NCBI GenBank assembly: GCA_031291055.1
Contig: JARLJU010000067.1
Coordinates: 1-64,000 of the forward strand
Length of the DNA: 64,000 nucleotides
Reading direction: 5' to 3'
DNA from: Rudaea sp.
GTDB taxonomy: Bacteria > Pseudomonadota > Gammaproteobacteria > Xanthomonadales > Rhodanobacteraceae
The translations under genes were made by a program, and so were the position numbers. A model generated the notes under the pieces. The model did not search any database and was not told where the DNA came from. It saw only the letters and a program-made list of their open reading frames with translations. Below are positions 21,463-30,483 of this stretch, in pieces. Position 1 is the stretch's first letter, and each line of letters starts with the position of its first letter.

Positions 21463-21606
21463 GCAGCGGAACCGCTCTGCGGCGCGGCGCAAAAGGGTTT
21501 AGATGACTTCCGGCACTTTGGTGCGGCGCCGCGACAGGCGATCTTGTCGTTGCCGGAATGCCCGCAAGCGCCTATTCTTTTTGGTCTTTTTCGACGGGAA
21601 ATACTC

Positions 21607-22266
21607 ATGTCCCTGAACATCGAACTCGCCCGGCACAACATGATCGAGCAACAGGTGCGTCCCTGGGATGTGCTCGACAGCCGCGTGCTGGAAGCGCTGA
21701 CCGCGATACGCCGTGAGGATTTCGTGCCTCCATCCTGCCGCAACCTGGCGTTCGCAGACCTGTGCCTGCCGCTGGGCCACGACGAAGCGATGATGAAACC
21801 GGTGGTCGAAGGCCGCGTGCTGCAGGCGGTGTCGCCGACGCGCGAAGAAAGCGTGCTGGAGATCGGCACCGGCTCTGGCTTTGTCACCGCCTGCCTCGCG
21901 CGCCTGGCCGGCGAGGTCGTCAGCGTCGAACAGCACGTCGATTTTGCCGATTCGGCGCGCACTCGCCTGCACGCGGCGAACGTGCGCAACGCCAAGGTCG
22001 AGGTCGCCGAAGCGGTGCGCGGTTTCGATCCCCGCCGCGAATTCGACGTGATGGTTGTCACTGGCGCCGTCCACACCTTGCCGCAACACTGGCGCGGCTG
22101 GATCAAGCCCGGTGGTCGCCTGTTCACCGTCATCGGCACGTCGCCGGTGCAACGCGCCACCTTGTATACACGCCATGGCGACGCCAACTGGGAAGAGCAG
22201 GCGCTGTTCGAAACCGATCTGCCGTATCTGAACCATGCATCGCCGCCGAAACTGTTTGTCCTCTGA
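21607..22266 (+). CDS. Protein-L-isoaspartate O-methyltransferase family protein
   Basis: A 219-residue SAM-dependent methyltransferase of the Pcm family. It starts MSLNIELARHNMIEQQVRPW, where the frame extends 21 codons upstream without support. The SAM-binding motif I, VLEIGTGSGFVTACLARL, is near residue 82, followed by VSVEQHVDFADSARTRL and the GWIKPGGRLFTVIG motif. True Pcm repairs isoaspartyl residues in damaged proteins. In related gammaproteobacteria a Pcm-like gene commonly sits just before tolC, as here (42-base gap), and may have another substrate. It is probably cotranscribed with tolC. Confidence 0.85.
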   Translation: MSLNIELARHNMIEQQVRPWDVLDSRVLEALTAIRREDFVPPSCRNLAFADLCLPLGHDEAMMKPVVEGRVLQAVSPTREESVLEIGTGSGFVTACLARLAGEVVSVEQHVDFADSARTRLHAANVRNAKVEVAEAVRGFDPRREFDVMVVTGAVHTLPQHWRGWIKPGGRLFTVIGTSPVQRATLYTRHGDANWEEQALFETDLPYLNHASPPKLFVL

Positions 22267-22308
22267 CACGCTTGCCGAATATCAAATTTCACTTCAAGGA
22301 ATGCTGCA

Positions 22309-23709
22309 ATGTTGACAAGTATCCGACGCAACGCGCTGACGCTCGCTCTCGCCACCGCCTGCGTGTCGATGCCGGCACCGGCCGAAGATCTGATGCAGAT
22401 CTACCAACAGGCCCGTCAGGCCGACCCCACCCTGGCGATCGCCGACGCAACCAAGGCCGCAGTGGGCGAGGGTGTCGACCAGGCACGCGCGGCCCTGCTC
22501 CCGCAAATCAGCGCCAGCCTGGGCTATCTGCACGATGACGGCAACAGCAACACCATCAGTCCCGAAACCAATGCGAGCAATACCGGTCTGGTTTTTCTGC
22601 CGGTCGACACCGCGTTCCGCAATCGCACGCGCCAGGCGCAGGGTGTCCTGACGCAATCCCTGTTCAACTGGGGCAACATCACCCGCCTGCGCGGCGCGCG
22701 CGAGACCGCGCAAGCCTCCGGCAGCGACTACGACGCCGCCCAGCAGGATCTGCTCGTACGCACGGCGACGGCTTATTTTGGTGTGTTGACGGCCGAGGAT
22801 CAGCTCAGCTTCGCGCAAGCCAACGAAAAGGCGCTGGCACGCCAGCTCGACCAGGCCGAACAGCGCTATCAGGTCGGATTATCGGCAATCACTGATGTGC
22901 ACGAGGCGCGTGCGAATCATGATTCGGCGGTGGCCCAGGTCATCTCATCGCAGAACGCGGTCGACACGGCGCGCGAGAGCGTCAGCCAGATCACAGGCAA
23001 GGACTTCGGCGATCTGAAGAAACTTCGCGAGCAACTGCCGCTGGAAAAGCCGCAACCGGCCGAATTGCAGTCGTGGGTCGACGTGGCCGTGAAGCAAAGT
23101 CCCTTGCTGGCGTCCAAGCAGCATTCGCTGGATGCGGCGCAAATCAACATCTCGACGCAGCGGTCGGGCCACCTGCCCACACTCAATGCGTCGATCGTGC
23201 GCACGGATACTCCGGCATGGGGCAGCAATGCGACCTCGTTCAACGGCACGGCTCTCCAGTCTTCCCCAGCCACCGGACTGAACAATGACACGGCCATCGG
23301 CATTACCTTGAACGTACCGATCTTCACCGGCGGCCTGGTGTCTTCACAGGTGCGTCAGGCCGTGTTCCAGCGGGATGTCGCGCAGGACCAGGTCGAGCTG
23401 CAGCGCCGCGCGGTCGTCGCGAACACGCGCAATGCTTACCGCGCCGTGATCGCCGGCATCAGCGAAGTCGAGGCAACCAAGCAGGCCGTCATTTCCGCAC
23501 AAAGCGCGCTCGATGCGACCCAGGCCGGCTTCGAGGTCGGTACCCGCACCATCGTTGACGTGCTGCTCAGCCAGCAGTCGCTGTTCCAGGCACAAAGTGC
23601 GTATTCGCAAGCGCGCCACCAGTTCGTGCTCAGCGGCCTGCAGCTCAAGGAATCGGCCGGTGTGGTCGAGGCAAAGGATATCGAGGCCGTCAACGCGCTC
23701 CTGGAGTGA
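22309..23709 (+). CDS. tolC: TolC-type outer membrane efflux channel
   Basis: A 466-residue outer membrane protein that forms the trimeric exit duct for type I secretion and RND pumps. It has a signal peptide (about residues 1-25, ending PAPA-ED). Two repeats of the OEP domain follow: DLMQIYQQARQADPTLAIADA and the middle ELQSWVDVAVKQSPLLASKQHSLDAA. Each has long helices rich in Ala, Gln and Arg, and the second ends in the GFEVGTRTIVDVLLSQQSLFQAQ run typical of TolC. AAGGAA precedes the ATG. It may serve the RND pair upstream as well as other exporters. It converges on waaA over an 85-base gap containing a 10-bp hairpin. Confidence 0.93.
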   Translation: MLTSIRRNALTLALATACVSMPAPAEDLMQIYQQARQADPTLAIADATKAAVGEGVDQARAALLPQISASLGYLHDDGNSNTISPETNASNTGLVFLPVDTAFRNRTRQAQGVLTQSLFNWGNITRLRGARETAQASGSDYDAAQQDLLVRTATAYFGVLTAEDQLSFAQANEKALARQLDQAEQRYQVGLSAITDVHEARANHDSAVAQVISSQNAVDTARESVSQITGKDFGDLKKLREQLPLEKPQPAELQSWVDVAVKQSPLLASKQHSLDAAQINISTQRSGHLPTLNASIVRTDTPAWGSNATSFNGTALQSSPATGLNNDTAIGITLNVPIFTGGLVSSQVRQAVFQRDVAQDQVELQRRAVVANTRNAYRAVIAGISEVEATKQAVISAQSALDATQAGFEVGTRTIVDVLLSQQSLFQAQSAYSQARHQFVLSGLQLKESAGVVEAKDIEAVNALLE

Positions 23710-23723
23710 TGCCAGCACCACTA

Positions 23724-23757
23724 CGGCAGGCGTCCGTGCATCGCGGCACGCCTGCCG
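23724..23757. terminator. Candidate two-way terminator hairpin between tolC and waaA
   Basis: A 10-bp stem, CGGCAGGCGT (23724-23733) with 23748-23757, sits between the convergent tolC and waaA stops. There is no T-run on either side, so Rho-independent activity is doubtful. Its position between the two gene ends is the main argument. Confidence 0.4.
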
Positions 23758-23794
23758 GCCGTGCTGAGCCGTCACGGCCTGGCACAACATTCCA

Positions 23795-25099
23795 TCACCC
23801 AGGTGGTTCTCCATTTTCGCTCAGCACCTTCTCGACAATAGCCACCGTGCGCAGTACGCCACCCTGCTCGCGCTCGAACGCGGCGCGCGCCGCGCCGCCC
23901 ACCCGCGCGCGCAATTGCGCGTCCGCGAGCAGGCGCGTGACGGCCGCACCCAGCTCATCGCCGTCGGCGATGCATAGCGCCGCGCCGGCTTCAATCAGGC
24001 TGGCGGTGATGTCGGTGAAGTTGAACGTCTGCGGGCCGACGATGACCGGAACCGACAGCGCCGCCGGTTCGAGCACGTTGTGGCCGCCGATCGGGACCAG
24101 ACTGCCGCCGACGAAAGCGACGTCGGCCGCCGCATAGAAACGCAGCAGCTCGCCCAGGGTATCGACGACGAAACATTGCGTGTCGGTATCGGCGTTGCCG
24201 TCCTCGCTGCGCGTGCGCGTGATGAAACCGAAGCTGCGGCACGCCAGCGCAACCGGTTTGAAGCGCTCCGGGTGCCGCGGCGCAAGCAGCAGCAGCGCAT
24301 CGGGAAATTGCCGCAGCACGGCCGCATGTGCCTTGAGCACGGGCAGTTCCTCGCCATCGTGCGTGCTCGCCGCCACCCATACCGGACGTTGTGCGCCCCA
24401 GGCAGCGCGGATTGCCTTGGCCTGGGCGACGACATCGTCCGGCACCATCATGTCGTACTTGAGATTGCCGACCACACCGAGACGTTCCGGGTCCGCACCC
24501 AGATCACGCAGCCGCGCCGCATCGGTCGTCGATTGCGCGGCAACATAGTAGGCGCTGGCCAGCGCGCTTTTCGCCAGCGGCCGCACCGGTCCGTAGCCGC
24601 GCAGGCTTTTCTCCGAGAGGCGTGCGTTCGCCACGACCACCGGCACACCCTGCGCGCGGCATTCGAAGAACAGGTTCGGCCAGATCTCGGTTTCCATTAC
24701 GACGACCAGACGCGGCCGCACGCGGTCGAGAAAACGCCGGATCGAAGCCGGCAGGTCGTACGGCAGGTAGACATTGAATACACGGTCGCCGTAGACGCGA
24801 CGCACGCGATCCGATCCGGTCGGCGTCACTGTCGTGATCACGAACGGCGTGCCTTCATAGCGCTGCATGAGCGCATCGATCAGCGGCAGTGCGGCGTTGA
24901 CCTCGCCCATCGACACCGCGTGGATCCAGATGCTGTCGCGGATGTGCGGATCATTGAAGAAGCCGAAGCGCTCGCGCCAGCGCGAGAAATAATCCGGATA
25001 GCGCAGCCCGCGCACCGCGAGCCGGTACAGGATCACCGGCGTCAGCAGGTACAAGGTCAGCGTGTAGATGAAGCGCCGCAGCGGCATGGGATTGTGCAT
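23795..25099 (-). CDS. waaA: 3-deoxy-D-manno-octulosonic acid (Kdo) transferase
   Basis: Transfers Kdo from CMP-Kdo to the lipid A precursor at the inner membrane's cytoplasmic face. The protein has 434 residues. An N-terminal membrane anchor (FIYTLTLYLLTPVILY) is followed by the family motifs WIHAVSMGEVNAALPLI, TTVTPTGSDRV, VVVMETEIWPNLFFEC and VVANARLSEKS. GGHNVLEPAALSVPVIVGP, the donor-site motif with its Glu, is near residue 320. Two ATGs are possible, 25099 and 25087; no ribosome-binding site decides between them. A TATACTTTGCC motif lies directly upstream (25105-25115 on this strand). The divergent neighbour, lpxL, is also a lipid A gene, and the GT and ligase genes further on extend the LPS theme. 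Confidence 0.95.
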   Translation of the reverse strand: MHNPMPLRRFIYTLTLYLLTPVILYRLAVRGLRYPDYFSRWRERFGFFNDPHIRDSIWIHAVSMGEVNAALPLIDALMQRYEGTPFVITTVTPTGSDRVRRVYGDRVFNVYLPYDLPASIRRFLDRVRPRLVVVMETEIWPNLFFECRAQGVPVVVANARLSEKSLRGYGPVRPLAKSALASAYYVAAQSTTDAARLRDLGADPERLGVVGNLKYDMMVPDDVVAQAKAIRAAWGAQRPVWVAASTHDGEELPVLKAHAAVLRQFPDALLLLAPRHPERFKPVALACRSFGFITRTRSEDGNADTDTQCFVVDTLGELLRFYAAADVAFVGGSLVPIGGHNVLEPAALSVPVIVGPQTFNFTDITASLIEAGAALCIADGDELGAAVTRLLADAQLRARVGGAARAAFEREQGGVLRTVAIVEKVLSENGEPPG

Positions 25100-25240
25100 A
25101 CAGCGGCAAAGTATAACGGGATGTACGCCATCGTTTGCGCCAAGCGGGCGCGGGCCTCGATGACATTGTCCGTGACTGCGCGATCATGTTCATGCATGCC
25201 ATCGAACACGATCGAGCCCGGTGCTGCTACATTTCCGCGC

Positions 25241-26161
25241 ATGACTGACGCTCCACAAACACGTCCCCGCCTGATGCACCCACGCTACTGGCCATCCTGG
25301 ATCGGATTGGGCGTCATCTGGCTGGTCGCGCGTCTGCCATTTCGCGCATTGCTCGCGCTCGGTCGCGGGCTGGGCCTGTTGACCAGGCTTCTTCCAGGCG
25401 AGCGCCGCCACGTTGCGCAGCGCAATCTGCAGTTGTGCTTTCCCGAACTCGATGACGCCGCGCGTGCGCGACTGCTGCGCGCAACGCTGGCAGACCTGGG
25501 CATGATGCTGGTGGAATTCGCCCTGTCCTGGATGGGCAGCGAACGCGGGATGGCGGCTGTGCCCTGCACCATCGATGGCCTGGAACATCTGCAACGTTGC
25601 CGTGCGCAAGGCCGCGGCGTGCTTCTGGTAGGCGCGCATTTTTCCCACCTGGAGCTTTGCGCGCGCCTGATATCGCAACGCATCCGCATCGCCGGCATGT
25701 ACCGGATCATGGACAACGCCTTGTTCGAGCGCTACGTCCTGCGCGCGCGCCTGCGCTATGCCGATGCGATGTTCACCAAGGACGACATCCGCCGCACCGT
25801 GACGTACCTCAAACGCGGCGGCGCCGTGTGGTACGCGCCCGATCAGGATATGCGCGGCAAAGATGCCGTATTCGTGCCATTCTTCGAGGTACCGGCGGCA
25901 ACGATCACCGCTACGCACCATCTGGCGCGCCTGTCCGGCGCCGCGGTGATTCCCTTTTTCCACCGGCGCCGCGAAGATGGTCGCGGCTACGTCCTGCGTC
26001 TGGAGGCGCCGCTGGAGGATTTCCCGAGCGCCGACGTGATTGCCGACACGGCGCGCGTGAACATCGCCATCGAGCGCATGGTGCGCGAAGCGCCGGCGCA
26101 GTATCTGTGGGTGCACAAACGCTTCAAGTCGCGGCCGCCGGGAGAAATGCCGCTTTACTGA
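25241..26161 (+). CDS. lpxL: Lipid A biosynthesis lauroyl/late acyltransferase
   Basis: Inner membrane acyltransferase that adds a secondary fatty acid to Kdo2-lipid IVA. The protein has 306 residues. One N-terminal membrane helix (PSWIGLGVIWLVARLPF, about residues 18-34) precedes the catalytic motif GAHFSHLELC, with His133 and Glu138 as the H-x4-E pair. Other family runs are MYRIMDNALFERYV, VWYAPDQDMRGKDAVFVPFF and the C-terminal QYLWVHKRFKSRPPGE. Whether it is LpxL or LpxM cannot be settled from sequence alone; LpxL is preferred by its overall pattern. The ATG at 25241 has no clear ribosome-binding site. The divergent gene is waaA, whose product supplies the Kdo2 acceptor. Confidence 0.88.
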   Translation: MTDAPQTRPRLMHPRYWPSWIGLGVIWLVARLPFRALLALGRGLGLLTRLLPGERRHVAQRNLQLCFPELDDAARARLLRATLADLGMMLVEFALSWMGSERGMAAVPCTIDGLEHLQRCRAQGRGVLLVGAHFSHLELCARLISQRIRIAGMYRIMDNALFERYVLRARLRYADAMFTKDDIRRTVTYLKRGGAVWYAPDQDMRGKDAVFVPFFEVPAATITATHHLARLSGAAVIPFFHRRREDGRGYVLRLEAPLEDFPSADVIADTARVNIAIERMVREAPAQYLWVHKRFKSRPPGEMPLY

Positions 26162-26179
26162 TTCGCCGGGGAGAAGACG

Positions 26180-28921
26180 ATGACGTTTCTGTTCATGTTG
26201 ATCGGCGCCCTGCTCGCGCCCTATCTGTGTGCCGCCGTGTTCGGAGAAGGTACGGGCTGGACCAGCGCCGTAATCGGCGCTTGCCTGGGAGGCTTGTTCG
26301 CGCAATTGCGACACACGCGCCGGCGGCTTGCCGAACTGGAACGCAGTCTTGTGCAACTGCGCGGAACGCTGGCTGCGCAAAAAACCGCGCCCGGCGCGGC
26401 GCATGCCGCTACGCCAGAGTCTGCCGCAGCGCTGCCGGCAGCCAAGCCTGCTGAAGCCGTCCCGGCACCGGCCCCCGGCGCAGCGGCGCGACCCGTGCAA
26501 AGCAGCGTCGTGCCACCGGTAGCCGGAGCAGCGAAAACCGTCTCCGCGACGGCTCCGCCGAAACCGGCGGTGCCCGCAAGCTCCGCAGCGATGCCGCCGG
26601 CACCATCGCGGCCGGATCCACTCACGCAAGCCGCCACGCGCCTGAAGCGATGGTTCACCGAGGGCAATGTGCCGGTGAAAGTCGGCGTGATCGTGCTGTT
26701 CCTCGGCGTCGGCTCGCTGCTCAAGTACGCGGCCGATTCGGGCTGGTTGCGCGTGCCGGTGGAGTTCCGCCTCGCCGGCATCGCCGCTGCCGCACTCGCC
26801 GGGCTCGTTTTCGCGTGGCGCAAGCGCACGACGCATCGCGCGTTTGCGCTGAGCCTGCAGGGCGGCGCCACCGGCGTGCTGATTCTCACCATCTTCGCCG
26901 CATTCCGCCTGTATCACGTGCTGCCAGCCGGCTTCGCATTCGCGCTGTTGATTGTGGTCGTCGCCGGCGCCGGTGCGCTGGCGGTATTGCAGGACGCGTT
27001 GGCGTTGGCCGTACTGGCGATCGTGGGCGGTTTTCTCGCGCCCATCCTGGTCGCGACGGACAGCGGCAATCATGTGGCACTGTTCAGCTACTACGCCGTG
27101 CTCAATGCCGCCATCTTCGCGATCGCCTGGCTGCGGCCCTGGCGCGCATTGAACCTGCTCGGTTTTGTCTTCACGTTCGGGATCGGCACCGCCTGGGGTG
27201 CGCTCAGATACCGCCCGGAACTGTTTTCCAGCACCGAGCCATTTCTTTTGCTATTTTTCGCTTTTTATCTTTTGATACCGTTGCTGTATGCGCGCCGGCT
27301 GGCGCCCGACCGGCGCGACCTGATCGACGCCGCGCTCGTGTTTGGCCTGCCTTTGCTCGCGTTCCCGCTGCAGGCCGCCCTGTTGCACGGCGAACGCATG
27401 CCGTTGGCGTGGAGCGCACTCGGCGCTGCGGCGATCTACACCATGCTGGCAGCGCTTGAACTGCGCCGCCTTGGCTATCGCCTGCTCGGCCAATCGCACG
27501 CCTTGCTTGCACTCGGCTTCGCCACGCTAGCCGTCCCGCTGGCCTTGTCGGCGCGCGCAACCGCGTGCACGTGGGCGATCGAAGGCGCGGCCCTGCTCTG
27601 GCTCGGTCTGCGCCAGCAACGCCGGCTGCCGCGCTGGATCGGCTACGGCCTGCAAGCCTGCGCCGGCCTCGCCTTCGTGTATGGATACGGCGGCGCCACC
27701 GATGCCGCCGCGATCCTGAACGGCGAATTCTTTGGCGCGATCCTGATCGGACTCGCCGGACTGCTTAGCGCACGTCTGCTCAGCCGCGCCGACGAGCGCG
27801 CACCGCTGACCATGCTGCTGTTCGCCTGGGCCTGGGCCTGGTGGCTGGCTGCCTGGGGAACCGAGATCGAGCGCTTCGCGCCCGCCGCCCTGCAAGCGGA
27901 CTGGTGGCTCGCACTCATCGCCGTCACCGGCGCTCTCGGCGCCGAGGGCTTCCGGCGTCTGGCCTGGCGCGAAAGCGCGTGGCCGGCGTTGGCATTGTTC
28001 GTTCTTGCGCTACCTCTGATCGCGCTCACCGCCATCGACAACCATGGCGTGCTCGAAGGGTGGGCAGGTGCGTCCTGGGCGCTCTGGCTGATCGCGGCGC
28101 TGTACGCACTTTACGGCCTTGCCAGCCGTCAGCACCGGTTTGTCCACATTGCGCATTTTATATTTTTGTGGACTGTCGCGCCCGTGCTGGGCACCGAGCT
28201 CGGGCACGTTGCCGACGCGCATCTCGAACTCGGCGATATCTGGATCGCGCTTGCGGCATTGTGCCCCTTTGCTGCCTTGTTCTGGCTGGTGCTGATCCGT
28301 GCCGCATTGGCGAGCTGGCCCGACACCATCGCCACCGACCGCCTGCGCCACTGGCTGCTCGTGAGCATCGCTGCGGTGCTTGGCATTGCCTGGTTTATCG
28401 GACTTTTCATCGAAGGCCAACCTGCGCCGTTGCCGTATCTGCCCCTGCTCAACCCGCTGGAACTGGCACAGTTCGGCTTCCTCCTGCTTGTGCTGGCATG
28501 GTACCGACGCGCCGCCGAGGAAGGTCACGCCCTGCTCGATGCCGAATTTCGTGCCCGTGCACTGGCCGTCGCCGGTGTGATCCTGCTCACGGCGATCACT
28601 TTGCGCAGCGCGCATTTTCTCGGCGGCGTGGCGTGGAGTGAGGCATTGTGGACTTCGGCGCTGGCGCAGGCCGCGCTTTCGATCAGCTGGACTGTCGCCG
28701 GTATCGCCGCGATGTTGCTCGGCAAGTACCGCGGCTCGCGCGCTGTCTGGATCGGCGGCGGTGCCTTGATGGGAGTGGTGATCCTGAAACTGCTGCTGAT
28801 CGACCGCCAGCACCTGCAGGCGCTCCCGGCCATCATCGGCGTGCTCGTCGTCGGCGTGCTGCTGATCGGCGTCGGCTACTTCGCCCCGGTACCGCCGCGC
28901 GCCAGGGGAGACAGCGCATGA
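26180..28921 (+). CDS. DUF2339 family polytopic membrane protein
   Basis: A 913-residue inner membrane protein of unknown function. It starts with a hydrophobic segment and a short coiled-coil-like stretch (RHTRRRLAELERSLVQLR). A low-complexity Ala/Pro linker follows at about residues 65-145. From about residue 165 the protein is almost entirely transmembrane helices, more than 20 in all, with the DUF2339 entry motif FTEGNVPVKVGVIVLFLGVG. GGGGAGA before the ATG (26180) supports the start. The downstream DUF3999 gene overlaps its stop by four bases. This two-gene unit recurs in other proteobacteria, to my knowledge, so the two proteins are likely partners in the envelope. Nothing in the sequence gives a reaction. 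Confidence 0.88.
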   Translation: MTFLFMLIGALLAPYLCAAVFGEGTGWTSAVIGACLGGLFAQLRHTRRRLAELERSLVQLRGTLAAQKTAPGAAHAATPESAAALPAAKPAEAVPAPAPGAAARPVQSSVVPPVAGAAKTVSATAPPKPAVPASSAAMPPAPSRPDPLTQAATRLKRWFTEGNVPVKVGVIVLFLGVGSLLKYAADSGWLRVPVEFRLAGIAAAALAGLVFAWRKRTTHRAFALSLQGGATGVLILTIFAAFRLYHVLPAGFAFALLIVVVAGAGALAVLQDALALAVLAIVGGFLAPILVATDSGNHVALFSYYAVLNAAIFAIAWLRPWRALNLLGFVFTFGIGTAWGALRYRPELFSSTEPFLLLFFAFYLLIPLLYARRLAPDRRDLIDAALVFGLPLLAFPLQAALLHGERMPLAWSALGAAAIYTMLAALELRRLGYRLLGQSHALLALGFATLAVPLALSARATACTWAIEGAALLWLGLRQQRRLPRWIGYGLQACAGLAFVYGYGGATDAAAILNGEFFGAILIGLAGLLSARLLSRADERAPLTMLLFAWAWAWWLAAWGTEIERFAPAALQADWWLALIAVTGALGAEGFRRLAWRESAWPALALFVLALPLIALTAIDNHGVLEGWAGASWALWLIAALYALYGLASRQHRFVHIAHFIFLWTVAPVLGTELGHVADAHLELGDIWIALAALCPFAALFWLVLIRAALASWPDTIATDRLRHWLLVSIAAVLGIAWFIGLFIEGQPAPLPYLPLLNPLELAQFGFLLLVLAWYRRAAEEGHALLDAEFRARALAVAGVILLTAITLRSAHFLGGVAWSEALWTSALAQAALSISWTVAGIAAMLLGKYRGSRAVWIGGGALMGVVILKLLLIDRQHLQALPAIIGVLVVGVLLIGVGYFAPVPPRARGDSA

Positions 28922-30450
28922 ACGTTCGCCATACTGTCGCATTTTCTCTTTTTATACTTTGCCTCAACGCACGCGCCGCACTGCCGGATGAGTACGCCTA
29001 CGCGTGGCCGTTGCAGACGCCGGGCGACAGCGCCGCCTGGCAGGTTGAACTGACTCCGGAAATCTATGCGGCAATCAGCAGCGCCGACCTGCGCGATGTC
29101 GAAGTCGTCAACGCTGCCGGTGAACCTGTGCCGTTTGCACCATATCGGGTCTTCGTCAACGCCGCCACGCAGGAGCTTCCTCTCGTCCTTCCCGTTTTCG
29201 AATTGCCGGAACCTCCTGCAAATGCACCTGCCATGTCTGCCGACGAGGCAATCCGCCTGCATATCGAACGCGGTGCGGACGGCAGGTTGCGCCGCCTCGA
29301 TGCGAAAGTCGGCGATAGCGCACCACCTGCCTCACCCCGGACCGGCGTCGGCGGCGCTCGGGCGCCCATGCCGATTTCGGGGCGCGGTGCCGGCAGCGCG
29401 AGTACCGCAGACGTGATGCCTGCAGCGGGCAGTCAACGCGACCTCTTGCTCGACGCGAGCCGGATCACGGATCCTCTCTCGGGTCTGCGCATCGACTGGG
29501 AGGACAATGGCGCGGACATCAGCGCGCAATTTGCGCTGAGCGCCAGCGATGACCTGCAGACCTGGCGCAGCCTGCTCGCCAGTGCCACCGTACTGCGCCT
29601 GAATCAGGACGGCAACCGGCTCGATCGCCATGAAATTGCGCTCCCCGGCATTCGTGCCGCCTACCTGCGCCTGCGCCGGCTCGACGCAGGCCCGGCGCTG
29701 CCGTCGCTGCGGATACTGGCCCGTCGTTCGCTGCCATCCACGGGCGAGCAACCGGCACGTCAGCACCTGACGGCGACCTTGGTAGGCAGCGACGTGCAGC
29801 ACATGGACAGGACGCTTCCTGCTGGTGACGGCCAGCGCGTGGTCGCTTACCGCTACCAACTGCCGGCTGCGCTGGCGATCGAAGCGGTGAACATCGAGCT
29901 GGCCGACGACAATTCACTCGCACGCGTGCACGTCCTGAGCCGCCAGGGCATGGACAATCCGATGCAGTGGCTGCAGCGCGCCGATCTGGTCGCGTTCCGC
30001 CTGCGCGAAGACGATACGGTGATCGGCAACGACGAAGTTGCCGCTTCAGGCGCGGGGCGCGCACAGGATTGGCGCATCGAGTTCACCACGCCGTTGGCAC
30101 ACGCACCGACCTTGTCTGTCGCCTACCTGCCCCAGCGTTTCGTCTTTCTCAGCCAGGGCGCTGGCCCTTACCGGTTGCTCGCGGGAAGCGCGCGCGCGCG
30201 CCGCGGCGACTACCCGATCGAAGGCGCGCTCGCGCAACTGCGCGGCAAGCTCGGCGCAAGCTGGCAGCCGCCCCTGGCGACGCCCGGGCCGCGCACCATG
30301 CTGCAAGGCGATCGTGCGTTCGAAGCGCCGCCGCCGGCACCGGTTCAGCGCGACTGGAAGACCTGGCTGCTTTGGGCGGTGCTGGCAGCTGCGGCGGCTC
30401 TGATCGGCGCCCTGGCGCTGAGCTTGCTGCGCAAACCGGACTCAAGATAG
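28918..30450 (+). CDS. DUF3999 family envelope protein
   Basis: A 510-residue protein. It has an N-terminal signal peptide (about residues 1-20, HTVAFSLFILCLNARA), a long periplasmic beta-rich region and one C-terminal transmembrane helix (WLLWAVLAAAAALIGALALSLL, about 482-503) with a short basic tail. A Gly/Ala-rich insert lies near residues 140-165. Its ATG overlaps the DUF2339 stop (ATGA), which means coupled translation, and the pair probably works together. The function is unknown. The signal-peptide codons TTT ATA CTT TGC include a TATACTTTGCC motif, which is unusually AT-rich for this region. Confidence 0.85.
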   Translation: MNVRHTVAFSLFILCLNARAALPDEYAYAWPLQTPGDSAAWQVELTPEIYAAISSADLRDVEVVNAAGEPVPFAPYRVFVNAATQELPLVLPVFELPEPPANAPAMSADEAIRLHIERGADGRLRRLDAKVGDSAPPASPRTGVGGARAPMPISGRGAGSASTADVMPAAGSQRDLLLDASRITDPLSGLRIDWEDNGADISAQFALSASDDLQTWRSLLASATVLRLNQDGNRLDRHEIALPGIRAAYLRLRRLDAGPALPSLRILARRSLPSTGEQPARQHLTATLVGSDVQHMDRTLPAGDGQRVVAYRYQLPAALAIEAVNIELADDNSLARVHVLSRQGMDNPMQWLQRADLVAFRLREDDTVIGNDEVAASGAGRAQDWRIEFTTPLAHAPTLSVAYLPQRFVFLSQGAGPYRLLAGSARARRGDYPIEGALAQLRGKLGASWQPPLATPGPRTMLQGDRAFEAPPPAPVQRDWKTWLLWAVLAAAAALIGALALSLLRKPDSR

Positions 30451-30483
30451 CGGCCGGAACCCGGCTGTTCAAGCCAGGGCGTG

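Noticed and set aside
25190..27073. 627-codon minus-strand frame across lpxL and the DUF2339 gene
   Set aside because: It crosses two well-supported plus-strand genes and their gap, with no domain.
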